DNA of 64,000 bases from Betaproteobacteria bacterium (lineage in GTDB: Bacteria > Pseudomonadota > Gammaproteobacteria > Burkholderiales > Rhodocyclaceae). Location: positions 1 through 64,000 of the forward strand of contig JACRAR010000069.1 in the NCBI GenBank assembly GCA_016234745.1, in the 5' to 3' direction. The notes under the pieces were generated by a model. It was given only the letters and a program-made list of their open reading frames with translations, made no database searches and was not told the DNA's origin. Position numbers and translations under genes: made by a program. The first letter of the stretch is position 1; each line of letters begins with the position of its first letter. Shown here one piece after another: positions 43,645 through 53,231 of the stretch.

Positions 43645-46600
43645 TATTGTCTCCTTGGGGTTGAATGCGGTGTTTCATGACGGCGAAGTAAAGCACGGGA
43701 ATTACTACCAGTGTTAACACGGTGGACACGAGGATGCCGAAAATCAGCGCCAGGGCGAGGCCGTTGAAGATCGGGTCGTCGAGGATGAACAGCGCACCGA
43801 GCATGGCAGCCAGGCCGGTCAGCAGGATCGGCTGGGCGCGCACGCTGGCGGACTGCAGCACCGCTGCGGCAAAATCAACGCCGGCGGCCACCTGCTGGTT
43901 GATGAAATCCACCAGCAGGATCGAGTTGCGCACGATGATGCCGGCCAGCGCAATCATGCCGATCATCGAGGTCGCGGTGAACTGCGCACCGAACAGGGCA
44001 TGGCCGGGCATCACGCCGATGATGGTGAGCGGTATCGGCGCCATGATGATCAGCGGCACCAGGTATGACTTGAACTGGGCCACCACCAGCAGGTAAATCA
44101 GGATCAGTCCAACGGCGTACGCGATGCCCATGTCACGGAAGGTTTCGTACGTCACCTTCCATTCGCCATCCCACTTGACGCTGTATGCCGCATAGGGGTC
44201 TCCAGGCTGCCGGATGAAATACTCGCCGAGCGTGCCTCCGGCGCCCTTGACCTGGTCAAGCGGCAGGTCCTTGATTTTGGCGCGCACCCCGAACATGCCA
44301 TACAACGGCGAATCGAGTTTGCCGCCCATGTCGCCGGTGACATACACCACCGGCAACAGATCCTTGTGATAAATCACCTGCTCGCGTTCCAGCCGGCGCA
44401 CTTCGGTCAGTTCCGAAATGGGCACCAGCGCACCCTGGCTGGACCGGACACGCAGTTTCAAGACCTGATCGATGACGTTCTGCTGTTCTGCCGGCAGCGT
44501 GATGCGCACCGGGATTTCGTACTTGGCGTTGCCGTCGTGCACCGGCGTGACATCCTCGCCGGCCAGCCCCATACGCACGACATCCACAATATCCTTCTGC
44601 GCCACACCATGCAGCGCCGCCTTGCTTTGCACAACACGCAGCAGAACTTTTTGCGCCGGGGCATTGCTGCTGTCATCGACGCCAATGACGTCATCGGTCG
44701 CTTCGAACTGGGCGCGCACCAGCTTCGCCACACTGATCTGCCCGGCATAGTCGGGGCCATAGACTTCTGCGACGATGGGCGACAGCACCGGCGGGCCGGG
44801 CGGCACTTCCACCACTTTCAGGTTGCCGCCATGTTTCAGCGCAATCGCCGTCAACGCGGTACGCACCGCCACGGCCACTTCATGACTCTGCCGATGACGA
44901 TGCTGCTTGTCCGCCAGATTGACCTGGATGTCGCCCATTTCCGGGCTGGCGCGCAAGTAGTACTGGCGCACCAGTCCGTTGAAATTGATCGGACTCGCCA
45001 CTCCGGCATAGGCCTGGTAGTCGCTGACATCGTCGACGGTGGCCAGATGCGCGCCCAGTTCGCGCAACACTTTCGCGGTCTCCTCCAGCGGCGTGCCGAC
45101 CGGCATGTCGAGCACCAACTGGAATTCACTCTTGTTGTCGAAGGGCAGCATCTTCAGCACCACCAGTTGGACAGCGGCCAGGGACACGGATCCCAGGATC
45201 GCCAGCAGGATGCCCAGCCAGAGCAAGCGCCGCGCTTTGCGGCCATTGGCTTGATCAAGGAAGGGAGAAAGCACGCAACGAAACAGGCGCTCCAGGCGAC
45301 CGCTGCGCAGTTGTTCAGCGGGCGCTGAGACATGCTGGACAAGGTTCTTGCCACCCATCAGCTTCAGGGCCAACCACGGCGTGATCACGAATGCGATGGC
45401 GAGCGAAATGAACATGCCCATCGACGCGTTGATCGGAATCGGGCTCATGTAGGGCCCCATCAGCCCGGTCACGAAGGCCATCGGTAACAGCGCCGCGATC
45501 ACCGTGAAGGTGGCGAGAATGGTCGGACCACCCACCTCGTCCACCGCGGAAGGAATGATCTGCCACAGCGGCTTTGCCGGTTCCAGCTGGTGCCAGCGAT
45601 GAATGTTCTCGACCACCACGATGGCATCGTCGACCAGGATGCCGATCGAGAAGATCAGTGCGAACAGCGAAACGCGGTTCAATGTAAAACCCCAGGCCCA
45701 GGAGGCAAACAGGGTTGCGGCGAGAGTCAGCGACACGGCCACGCCGACAATCACCGCCTCGCGCCGCCCCAGCGCAAAGAACACCAGCAACACGACAAAG
45801 GCGGTAGCGAAAATCAGCTTGCCAATCAGCTTCTGCGCCTTGTCGGTGGCCGTCTCGCCATAGTTGCGCGTCACGCTGAATTCGACGCCTTCCGGAATCA
45901 CCGTGCCTTTCAGCGCCTGGGCGCGGGCGATGACGGCGGCGGCAACGTCGGCGGCATTTACGCCGGGCTTCTTCGACACCGACAGCGTGACCGCGGGAAA
46001 TTCCCCGTTCGCCTCAATCCCTTTGGTCTTGGCAGCCGCGCCGGTACCGAACCAGACATAGCGCGAAGGCTGATCGGCGCCGTCGACGATGCGCGCCACA
46101 TCTGCCATGAACACCGGCCTACCCGCATGCACGCCCACCACCAGTCGCTCGACATCGGCGGCGGATTCGATATAGGTGCCGGTCTGCACCAGCACTTCCC
46201 GGTTGCCGCTGACCAGGCTCCCGGAAGGTTGCGAAGCATTGGAGATCTGCAGCGCGGCCTTGAGATCCTGTGCCGTAACACCATAGGCGTTCATCCGCTC
46301 GCTCTGCATGATGACGCGGATCACATGGCCGGGTCCACCGATCGTGGTGACATCGCGGGTGCCCGGGATGCGCTTGAGTTCGGTCTCGGCGGCACGTGCC
46401 ACCTGTTGCAGATCGAAGGCGGTCTTGCCCGCCCCAGGCGCATCAGGCTGCGCGCTCCAGAAAGTCAGCGTGACGATCGGCACATCGTCGATGCCTTTCG
46501 GCTTGACGATGGGTTCGAGCACGCCGAGATTGGGCGAGAGCCAGTCGCGATTGGAATTGATGGTGTCATACAGGCGCACCAGTGCCTGGATCGGATCCTG

Positions 46601-46906
46601 GCCGACGAGATACTGGACGGTCACGATCGCCATGCCGGGGCGCGACACCGAATATACGTGCTCGATGCCCGAGATGCGCGCCAGCACCTGCTCTGCCGGC
46701 CGGGCCACGAGCGCTTCGACATCCCTGGCGGAAGCGCCGGGAAACGGGATGAAAACGTTCGCCATGGTGACGTTGATCTGCGGCTCTTCCTCGCGCGGCG
46801 TCACCAGGACCGCAAAGACGCCGAGCAATACCGCAATCAGCGCGATCAGCGGCGTCATCGAGTGACGCAGGAAGAATGCGGCAACGCGCCCGGAGATGCC
46901 CATCAT
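43634..46906 (-). CDS. RND efflux pump permease
   Basis: A 1090-residue inner-membrane pump of the AcrB superfamily, with twelve expected spans: TM1 at residues 13-35 and two large periplasmic loops. The proton-relay Asp pair is in SIGILVDDAIVVVENIHRW (TM4), which is of the hydrophobe/amphiphile type rather than the heavy-metal type. GTRDVTTIGGPGHVIRV and the docking segments are typical. The substrate cannot be told. It pairs with the adaptor gene just upstream (7-base gap), but no outer-membrane factor lies in the operon. Confidence 0.93.
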   Translation of the reverse strand: MMGISGRVAAFFLRHSMTPLIALIAVLLGVFAVLVTPREEEPQINVTMANVFIPFPGASARDVEALVARPAEQVLARISGIEHVYSVSRPGMAIVTVQYLVGQDPIQALVRLYDTINSNRDWLSPNLGVLEPIVKPKGIDDVPIVTLTFWSAQPDAPGAGKTAFDLQQVARAAETELKRIPGTRDVTTIGGPGHVIRVIMQSERMNAYGVTAQDLKAALQISNASQPSGSLVSGNREVLVQTGTYIESAADVERLVVGVHAGRPVFMADVARIVDGADQPSRYVWFGTGAAAKTKGIEANGEFPAVTLSVSKKPGVNAADVAAAVIARAQALKGTVIPEGVEFSVTRNYGETATDKAQKLIGKLIFATAFVVLLVFFALGRREAVIVGVAVSLTLAATLFASWAWGFTLNRVSLFALIFSIGILVDDAIVVVENIHRWHQLEPAKPLWQIIPSAVDEVGGPTILATFTVIAALLPMAFVTGLMGPYMSPIPINASMGMFISLAIAFVITPWLALKLMGGKNLVQHVSAPAEQLRSGRLERLFRCVLSPFLDQANGRKARRLLWLGILLAILGSVSLAAVQLVVLKMLPFDNKSEFQLVLDMPVGTPLEETAKVLRELGAHLATVDDVSDYQAYAGVASPINFNGLVRQYYLRASPEMGDIQVNLADKQHRHRQSHEVAVAVRTALTAIALKHGGNLKVVEVPPGPPVLSPIVAEVYGPDYAGQISVAKLVRAQFEATDDVIGVDDSSNAPAQKVLLRVVQSKAALHGVAQKDIVDVVRMGLAGEDVTPVHDGNAKYEIPVRITLPAEQQNVIDQVLKLRVRSSQGALVPISELTEVRRLEREQVIYHKDLLPVVYVTGDMGGKLDSPLYGMFGVRAKIKDLPLDQVKGAGGTLGEYFIRQPGDPYAAYSVKWDGEWKVTYETFRDMGIAYAVGLILIYLLVVAQFKSYLVPLIIMAPIPLTIIGVMPGHALFGAQFTATSMIGMIALAGIIVRNSILLVDFINQQVAAGVDFAAAVLQSASVRAQPILLTGLAAMLGALFILDDPIFNGLALALIFGILVSTVLTLVVIPVLYFAVMKHRIQPQGDNNDR

Positions 46907-46913
46907 CAGGTTC

Positions 46914-47963
46914 TTAGCGGCTGCCTTGTTTCAAGGCGATGCCGGCCTTGACGGGATCGAGCGCAACTTTCTCGCCGACGGCAACGCCCGCAAGCACTTC
47001 CAGCAATGGCACATTCACACCACCCACGCCACCCACGCCACCATTGGCGGCCTCCCCGATGCGCACCTGGCGCAAATGCGGCTGTCCCTGGTCATCGACG
47101 ACATACACGGCCGTCACTTCGCCGCGACGCAGCACGGCCGCGGCAGGCAACACCAGCTTGTTGACCTTGCCGGTCACGAAATGGGCGCGTGCGTACATCC
47201 CCGGCACTACCCCGTCGAGATTTTCCGGCAAGTAAATCCGGGCTCGCGCCACGTGGGTCTGGCTGTCGGTTGTCGGCAGCACTTCTACGCGGATTGCATC
47301 GACCCACTTGCCGCTCTCCGGAAATTCGACGCGCGCCCGGATGGTTTGCCTGATTCCGACCAGCCTGGATTGTGGAATACTGGCAACCGCGCGCATTCCT
47401 TTAGGATCGAACATGCTCAGTAATGCTTTCCCAGGCACCGCCAGCTCGCCCGGCTCGACCAGACGCTGGGCAATGATCCCGGCAAAAGGCGCAGTGACGC
47501 GGGTGAACCCGCTCTGCAGCTCCGTCTCGCGCGAATTCGCAGTGGCCACTTTGAAATCGGCCTCCGCCTTGTCGAGGGCGGCCTGGCTGATGAATTTCTG
47601 CCGGAACAACTGCTGGCTGCGCTCGTAAGCCACGCGGGCATTAGCCAATTGCGCCTGCGCACCGGCTTCGGCTTGCGCGGTTTGGCGCGGATCGATGCGC
47701 AGCAGAACCTCGCCGGCCTTGACGCGGCTGCCGGCATCGTAACGCGCTTCGACGATGCGCCCGGTCACCTGCGCAGCGATGATGGCCTGGCGCACCGCTT
47801 CCACAATGGCGTCGGCGGGATAGGTCTGGTCGACTTCGCGCAATTCCACCGCCGCCGAACTCAGTCCGGGTCTGGACGAGGCGTTCTCTGCTCGCGCCGG
47901 GTAAACCAGCGAAGCTCCACTCGCAAGCAAGGCGAGCAGGAGGTAAAAAAATCTAGGTCTCAT
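46914..47963 (-). CDS. RND efflux periplasmic adaptor
   Basis: A 349-residue membrane-fusion protein with a signal peptide (FFYLLLALLASGASLVYPARA). The biotinyl-lipoyl half-motifs are present: IIAAQVTGRIVEARYDAGSRVKAGEVLLRIDP and VTAPFAGIIAQRLVEPGELAVPGKALLSM. Between them is a coiled-coil hairpin (QTAQAEAGAQAQLANARVAYERSQQLF), and the beta-barrel domain follows. It links the inner-membrane pump with an outer-membrane channel. Near residue 318 there is a short GGVGGVGGV repeat encoded by a 9-base tandem duplication. It heads the operon, with an AT-rich upstream region. Confidence 0.92.
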   Translation of the reverse strand: MRPRFFYLLLALLASGASLVYPARAENASSRPGLSSAAVELREVDQTYPADAIVEAVRQAIIAAQVTGRIVEARYDAGSRVKAGEVLLRIDPRQTAQAEAGAQAQLANARVAYERSQQLFRQKFISQAALDKAEADFKVATANSRETELQSGFTRVTAPFAGIIAQRLVEPGELAVPGKALLSMFDPKGMRAVASIPQSRLVGIRQTIRARVEFPESGKWVDAIRVEVLPTTDSQTHVARARIYLPENLDGVVPGMYARAHFVTGKVNKLVLPAAAVLRRGEVTAVYVVDDQGQPHLRQVRIGEAANGGVGGVGGVNVPLLEVLAGVAVGEKVALDPVKAGIALKQGSR

Positions 47964-48030
47964 TGTCTATTAGTATATGCTTATATTTATGTTTTTCAAG
48001 TCCGGTTTAAAAAATTTGTGGCACATGGCA

Positions 48031-48056
48031 GCGAATACCGTAAATACGGTATTCGC
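48031..48056. promoter_or_regulatory. Perfect 12+12 inverted repeat in the RND divergent region
   Basis: GCGAATACCGTA (48031-48042) and TACGGTATTCGC (48045-48056) flank AA. It lies in the 262-base gap between the leftward RND adaptor and the rightward DUF4145-like gene. A second, weaker repeat follows (AAATATGG at 48057-48064, CCATATTT at 48084-48091), and close to the adaptor start there is a TATATGCTTATA dyad. The region is AT-rich for this genome. The large repeat looks like an operator for a regulator not encoded next to it. No convincing gene fills the gap. Confidence 0.7.
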
Positions 48057-48225
48057 AAATATGGCATCCGGTGTATTTTCAAACCATATTTACCACCGTA
48101 TGCTCTTGCAGTGTGGGATTTGTTTCCACTTATTGCACCCGGTCGCACCGGCGGATTTTGCGCTTGGCTGAAACGCCTGCTGTACTTGTCCTTGATTCTG
48201 GCACTGACTCATCAAAGGTCGCTCC

Positions 48226-48810
48226 ATGAATGGCTTGCACTTACCCAGATGCCCCCATTGCAATGACGAACCACCGAGCTTTGCCGAGGCGACCCGCCTG
48301 GAAACGAAAGACCATTCCGGCCAGATTCAGCGCAAATGGAAAATCCACAAATGCATGAACTGCGGCGGCCTGGTCACAACCTGGGCGCTGGATTGGGAAC
48401 AGGAACCGGTACAGGTCTTTCCCGATGCGCAGTCTCCCGATCATTCGATTCCCGCCCGCCCGCGCGCCTATCTATTTCAGGCGATCGAGTCGCTGCATTC
48501 CCCGGCGGGATCCGTCATGCTCGCAGCGAGCGCCGTCGATGCCATGCTCAGGCTCAAGGGCTACAAGGAAGGCACGTTGTACAGCCGCATCGAGCAAGCC
48601 GTCAAGGATCACCTGATTACTCCTGACATGGAACGCTGGGCGCACGAACTGCAACTGGATGCCAATGATCAGCGCCATGCGGATGGCAACTACCCCTTGC
48701 CCAATCTGGAAGATGCCAAGCAGTGCATCGAACTGGCGCGGGTGTATGCCCAGTACATGTTCTGCTTCCCCACCATCGTGCAAAACGGCATCAAGGAAGC
48801 CGGCGGTTAG
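48226..48810 (+). CDS. DUF4145-like zinc-ribbon protein
   Basis: A 194-residue protein with a four-Cys zinc ribbon at the N-terminus (CPHC at 9-12, CMNC at 43-46) and a helical domain over residues 85-185: VMLAASAVDAMLRLKGYKEGTLYSRIEQAVKDHLITPDM and ELQLDANDQRHADG. This resembles DUF4145/HEPN-like domains, which occur in defence and nucleic-acid-related proteins as well as in stand-alone genes. AAAGG precedes the ATG. It is monocistronic and convergent with the MFS gene; the function is unknown. Confidence 0.75.
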   Translation: MNGLHLPRCPHCNDEPPSFAEATRLETKDHSGQIQRKWKIHKCMNCGGLVTTWALDWEQEPVQVFPDAQSPDHSIPARPRAYLFQAIESLHSPAGSVMLAASAVDAMLRLKGYKEGTLYSRIEQAVKDHLITPDMERWAHELQLDANDQRHADGNYPLPNLEDAKQCIELARVYAQYMFCFPTIVQNGIKEAGG

Positions 48811-48831
48811 CCGGTTATTGGCAGAAGCCCC

Positions 48832-50088
48832 TCACGACTTCTGCCAGATGTTGCGGCAACCGGTTTCGCGAATGCCCAAGGTCGCCAGGCAACCCAGGGC
48901 CGCCGCCGCCGCCATCAGCAGCAAACCGGTGCGAAAGTCCGCCGCGGAGTACAAACGCGCACCGGCCTGCAGCACGCCGTTGGCTGCCAGCCAGCTGCGA
49001 TCCATCGCCCAGCCGACCAGCGGCTGCAAAATCGCCGGCCCCAGGAATACACCAACGTTCACCACGCTGGTCGCCATGCCGGACAGCAGGGGCGGATTGA
49101 CTTCCTTGGCGCATGCCCAAGACAAGGTCATGCTCGCGGTGAGCAGCCCCATGATCAGGCAAAGCGTGTAACTCGCCAGCGGCGGCAGCAACATGCCGGA
49201 GAGCCAGACTAGCCAGCACAATGCATGCAGCAAGGTACCGCCGAACATGATCGGCTTGCGGCGCCCGAGCCGGTCCGAAATGCGCCCCCACAGCGCCGAG
49301 CCCACGGCGAAACCGATGAAGTAAAGGCTGATGTGGTTGGAGGCGACCGCTCGCGTCATGCCCTGTACCTGGGTGAAATAGGGAACGGCCCAGAGTCCGG
49401 CAAAACCGAAAAAGCTGCCGCCGACACCGAGGTTCACGAAAAAGCCCGGCCAGGTATGCCGATTTTTCAGCACCGCCAGCAATCCGCCCAGCCATGCCGT
49501 GCGATCAATGCGTGCACCGGACTTGTGCGCATCCGGCCCGTCGCTCACCAGGAACAGGCTGCCGATGCCGACCAGCAGCGACAATACGCCAACCGTCACG
49601 AAAATTTCACGCCAGGAGGTCACCTGCGTCAACCAGGCGAGCGGCGCACCAGCGGCAATCGAACCGAGGTTGCCGATCAGCATGCAGATCCCGGTGATCG
49701 TGGCGAAGCGGTTCTCTTCATACCAGACCGCAATCAGCTTCAACATCGCGATGAACGATACCGATACGCCCAATCCCACCATGGCTCGTCCGGCAAAGGC
49801 CACATCGAAACTCGGCGCCAGGCCGAACAGCAGCGACCCGACTCCGGCGACGAGGCCGCCGATGAAAAGAATCTTGCGCGGACCCAAGGTATCGGCAAGT
49901 ATGCCGGTCGGCACCTGCATCAGCGTGTAAATATAAAAGTAGGTTGCGGCGAGGGAACCGAGCGCGGCGCCGCTGATCTGGAAAGCGGCCGCGAGATCCT
50001 GGGCAATCGCCGCCGGCGCGACGCGATGGAAAAACGACAACAGGTAGGCCGCCACCGCCAGACCAAGAACGATGTTGCGCCGGCTCAC
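48832..50088 (-). CDS. Major facilitator superfamily transporter
   Basis: A 418-residue inner-membrane carrier with twelve predicted spans. The N-terminus (AAYLLSFFHRVAPAAIAQDL) and the loop between TM2 and TM3 (VPTGILADTLGPRKILFIGG, matching the GxxxDRxGRR pattern loosely) are typical of MFS organic-anion or sugar-phosphate carriers. GKRISDRLGRRKP-like GRISDRLGRRKPIMFGG repeats the motif in the second half. The start is GTG 50088. The substrate is unknown; the downstream neighbour is a rightward zinc-ribbon gene and the upstream one an ion antiporter. Confidence 0.87.
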   Translation of the reverse strand: MSRRNIVLGLAVAAYLLSFFHRVAPAAIAQDLAAAFQISGAALGSLAATYFYIYTLMQVPTGILADTLGPRKILFIGGLVAGVGSLLFGLAPSFDVAFAGRAMVGLGVSVSFIAMLKLIAVWYEENRFATITGICMLIGNLGSIAAGAPLAWLTQVTSWREIFVTVGVLSLLVGIGSLFLVSDGPDAHKSGARIDRTAWLGGLLAVLKNRHTWPGFFVNLGVGGSFFGFAGLWAVPYFTQVQGMTRAVASNHISLYFIGFAVGSALWGRISDRLGRRKPIMFGGTLLHALCWLVWLSGMLLPPLASYTLCLIMGLLTASMTLSWACAKEVNPPLLSGMATSVVNVGVFLGPAILQPLVGWAMDRSWLAANGVLQAGARLYSAADFRTGLLLMAAAAALGCLATLGIRETGCRNIWQKS

Positions 50089-50127
50089 GGTTTCAAGGCC
50101 TGCGGCAAAGGGGCGGCAAAGAACGCA

Positions 50128-51468
50128 TCAATGTGCGGGTGTCGCAACGCTGGTTGACGACTGGGTAGGTAAAGTCTTGTGGTTCGCCTCGGGATGCCAG
50201 CCCAGGGTAGCGTAAAGTACGACAAACCCCACCACGTAGGCCAGCGCCACATGCCAGCCATGCTTGAGCCAGTTGCCGACCGACTTGGCTTCGGGATACA
50301 TGTTGGACAGCGCCACGCCGGCCGAGGAACCGAACCAGATCATCGAGCCGCCGAAGCCGACGGCATAAGCCAGGAAGCCCCAGTCATAGCCGCCCTGTTT
50401 TAACGCAAGCGCGGTCAGTGGGATGTTGTCGAAGACGGCGGAGACGAAGCCCAGCCCGAGCGCCACGATGGCCGATGCGGGCGGCAATTTCTCGACCGGC
50501 ATGAGCGAGGCGCAACTCACCAGCGACAGCAGAAATATCGTGCCCTTGAAGGTCTCCGGCAACACCTCCCAGTCGGGGCGGCGCAGCGGCAGGCTGACCA
50601 GGATCGCCAGCCAGACGGACACGCCGATGAAGGGGAAATAGTCGGCAAGGCTGTTGAAGTGCACGTTGATCGTCACATTGGTGACCATCGCCGCGACCAG
50701 GATCAGCAACACGATGCCGAGCCGCGGCCAATCAACATGGGTATGCTGATGGACATGCTTGATCATCGGCGAATAGGCATGCTGCTGCCTGGCGGCGAAG
50801 TAGGCGGTGATGGCCAGGGCCACCCCGGCTGCAACATAGGCGTGAAATACGCTCAAGGGACTCACGCCATCGATCCACATCATGGTGGTGGTGGTGTCGC
50901 CGACCACGCTGCCGGAACCGCCGGCATTCGAAGCCGCCACAATGCCGGCGAGATAGCCGACATGCACGCGGGCCTTGAACAGCGAATGCGCCATGGCACC
51001 GCCGATCAGCGCGGCGGCGATGTTGTCGAGGAAGCTGGACAGCACGAACACCATGACCAGCAGCACGAAGCCGCCTTTCCAGTCGCCCGGCAGGTATTTC
51101 GGCAGCACCACCGGCACATGGCTTTTTTCAAAATGCCGCGACAGCAGCGCAAAACCCATCAGCAGGCAGAACAAGTTGGCCAGCACCACCCACTCATGCT
51201 GGAAGTGCAAGGCCAGGCCGGTCAGACCGGCGCCGAATTTGAAACCGGTGAATGTCAGCTTGTACAGCGTGATCGTCGCCAGCCCGGCCAGGGCGACATA
51301 CAAGGTGTAATTGTGGAACAGAGCGACCCCCAGCAGGGTCAAGGCAAACAGGATGAAGTCGACCGGGATGCCGGCCACGGCCGGACCATCGACCGCAACG
51401 GCGATGGGCGCGTAGGCGAGTGAGCAGAACAACGGGACCAGCAGGCGAGCAGCGGCGAATGGTTTCAT
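50128..51468 (-). CDS. NhaD-type sodium/proton antiporter (ion transporter superfamily)
   Basis: A 446-residue inner-membrane protein of the ArsB/NhaD/citrate-transporter superfamily, with an N-terminal hydrophobic signal-anchor and about eleven further spans. Conserved helix-break segments are SSFLDNIAAALIGGAMA, GGSGSVVGDTTTTMMWIDGVS and SAVFDNIPLTALALKQGG; the paired FDN/LDN motifs with inverted topology are typical. A His-rich cytosolic loop (HVHQHTHVDW) is present. Sodium or organic-acid transport is likely. It lies 39 bases upstream of the MFS gene on the same strand. Confidence 0.85.
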   Translation of the reverse strand: MKPFAAARLLVPLFCSLAYAPIAVAVDGPAVAGIPVDFILFALTLLGVALFHNYTLYVALAGLATITLYKLTFTGFKFGAGLTGLALHFQHEWVVLANLFCLLMGFALLSRHFEKSHVPVVLPKYLPGDWKGGFVLLVMVFVLSSFLDNIAAALIGGAMAHSLFKARVHVGYLAGIVAASNAGGSGSVVGDTTTTMMWIDGVSPLSVFHAYVAAGVALAITAYFAARQQHAYSPMIKHVHQHTHVDWPRLGIVLLILVAAMVTNVTINVHFNSLADYFPFIGVSVWLAILVSLPLRRPDWEVLPETFKGTIFLLSLVSCASLMPVEKLPPASAIVALGLGFVSAVFDNIPLTALALKQGGYDWGFLAYAVGFGGSMIWFGSSAGVALSNMYPEAKSVGNWLKHGWHVALAYVVGFVVLYATLGWHPEANHKTLPTQSSTSVATPAH

Positions 51469-51534
51469 GTCAGCTCCGCAGTTTCAAGTCCGCCGGATTC
51501 TAGCATCGCTTGGCGCGCAGCCCGGCCCGCCAAT

Positions 51535-52476
51535 TCAGGGGAGAAAACGCACCAGCACCGGCATGCCGATGCGCAGGCTGTCCGCATCGAGACGCAACAG
51601 GCATTCCACGGAACGCGTATCGACGTTCTCGCCGGGAACCTCAACGAGCCGGGTGGTGCTGAACATTTCACCGAGGCGCAGGACGCGCGCCACCGACAGC
51701 ACCTTGTCGTCGTTGACCGACACGATCTCCGCACGCATGCCCGTTTTCACGCGGTCTACCAAGGCCTCGTTGAGTTCCGCACGCACTACCAGCGGTCGCG
51801 CCGGACGCAGGGTGAACAAGGGTGCGTGCAGCGCGACATTCTCGCCGGTGCGCGCGTGTCGTTCCAGAATCCTGCCGCCGACCGGCGCACGCACGGTGCT
51901 CAAGTCCACCGCCACGCTTGCCTGGGCCAGCCGACGTTGCGCCGTGGCGACTGCCGCCGCACTGATCCGTTGCTCCGCCTTGAGTTCGAGGATAGCCTGG
52001 TCTGCTTCATCGGCCTTGTCCTCGCTCAGGGCGCCGGCAGTTGCCGCCTGCCTCAGACGCTCGGCGCGAGCCAGCAGCAGCGGCAGGCGCGCCTTCTGCG
52101 CATCGGCCTGGGCCTGGGCCTGGCTCGCTTCGGCCTGTGCCAGCGCCTGCGCCAGTTCTGCCTGCTGGGTGTCGAGCAAAGCCAGCACCTGACCAGGCCG
52201 AACGGCATCGCCGACCTCCGCGCCAAGCTTTGCCAACACACCATCGCGTGGTGCCGTGATACGTTGCACGCCACCTTCGACATCGACACGGCCACGCGCC
52301 AGGGCTATATAGGCAGGGGCGAGTGCATTAACCGGCTTGGCCGAAGCATCTTCGGCCTGGCGCGAACAGGCGGCGAGCAAGGCGATGCCAACCCCCAGCA
52401 GGATCGCGCAAAGCCAGCCGCGCTGCCTGTGCTGTCCAATGCGCTGAAGGAGAATGGACATTGTCATTCGGTTCAT
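51535..52476 (-). CDS. Adaptor subunit of an ABC exporter (HlyD family)
   Basis: A 313-residue lipoprotein-like membrane-fusion protein: LLGVGIALLAACSRQ is a lipobox-containing signal. The lipoyl halves are ITAPRDGVLAKLGAEVGDAVRPGQVLALL and VRAPVGGRILERHARTGENV, separated by an Ala/Gln-rich coiled-coil hairpin, then a beta-barrel region. It is the last gene of the four-gene exporter operon; its ATG overlaps the ATPase stop (ATGA). It should bridge the FtsX-like permease and the outer-membrane factor encoded in the same operon. Confidence 0.9.
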   Translation of the reverse strand: MNRMTMSILLQRIGQHRQRGWLCAILLGVGIALLAACSRQAEDASAKPVNALAPAYIALARGRVDVEGGVQRITAPRDGVLAKLGAEVGDAVRPGQVLALLDTQQAELAQALAQAEASQAQAQADAQKARLPLLLARAERLRQAATAGALSEDKADEADQAILELKAEQRISAAAVATAQRRLAQASVAVDLSTVRAPVGGRILERHARTGENVALHAPLFTLRPARPLVVRAELNEALVDRVKTGMRAEIVSVNDDKVLSVARVLRLGEMFSTTRLVEVPGENVDTRSVECLLRLDADSLRIGMPVLVRFLP

Positions 52477-53231
52477 GCGGTAAGTTCCTTTTGCTCGAAT
52501 TGTCGTCTGTCCGCCAGAATACAGCCATCTTCCATTTGCAGGACGCGATCGCTCTGGCCGATCAGCCGCGGATCATGGCTCACGCACAGTACCGCGCAAT
52601 TGTGACGGCGCGCAATGCGATGCAGGATCTCGATGACGCGTTGTCCGCTTGCCGCATCCAGCGCACTGGTCGGCTCGTCGGCGAACAGCAGTTGCGGCTG
52701 TTTGGCCAAGGCGCGGGCAATGGCCACCCGTTGCTTCTCGCCACCAGATAGCGCCGATGGCCGCAGCGCGATACGGTCACTGAGACCAACCTCTGACAGC
52801 GCTTCCTCGGCGCGCAAGCGTGCCGTTCCCGAGTCGAGGCCGAGATAGCCCAGCGGCAACATCACCTGCTCCAGCGCACTCAAAGCACCGAACAGGTTGA
52901 AGCCCTGGAACACGAAGCCGGTATGCTCGAGACGAAAGCGTTCGAGGTCGCGCGCCGCGAGCGCCCAGAGGTCGACACCCAAGGCATGCACTCGACCGGC
53001 GTCTGGCTGCAGCAAGCCGCCAAGCAAGGAGAGCAGCGTGCTCTTGCCGCAGCCGGACGGACCTGACACCAGGGTCAGTTCACCGAGGCCGATCTCCAGC
53101 GACAAACCGCGCAACACCGTGGTGGACACTTTGCCGCTGCGATAGGATTTTTCCAGCGCCGTGCCGCGTATCGCCACAGCCGAAGCGGCACGGTCGGCAA
53201 CCTGTGCGGGCGGGATCGAAGAAATGTTCAC
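52473..53231 (-). CDS. ABC exporter ATPase (LolD/MacB type)
   Basis: A 252-residue nucleotide-binding subunit: Walker A GPSGCGKSTLLSLLGG, Q-loop in FVFQGFNLFGALSALEQV, signature LSGGEKQRVAIARAL, Walker B LLFADEPTSALD and switch His in VLCVSHDPRL. This class energises MacB/DevCA-type mechanotransmission exporters rather than import. The start is GTG 53231 overlapping the permease stop (GTGA). Confidence 0.95.
   Translation of the reverse strand: MNISSIPPAQVADRAASAVAIRGTALEKSYRSGKVSTTVLRGLSLEIGLGELTLVSGPSGCGKSTLLSLLGGLLQPDAGRVHALGVDLWALAARDLERFRLEHTGFVFQGFNLFGALSALEQVMLPLGYLGLDSGTARLRAEEALSEVGLSDRIALRPSALSGGEKQRVAIARALAKQPQLLFADEPTSALDAASGQRVIEILHRIARRHNCAVLCVSHDPRLIGQSDRVLQMEDGCILADRRQFEQKELTA

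Noticed and set aside
46987-47045. 9-base tandem repeat as a possible CRISPR or minisatellite
   Set aside because: Only about three in-frame units (Gly-Gly-Val) within the adaptor gene; ordinary coding microrepeat.
47977-48171. 64-codon frame in the RND upstream gap
   Set aside because: Spans the inverted repeats, has no ribosome-binding site and no recognisable features; regarded as non-coding.
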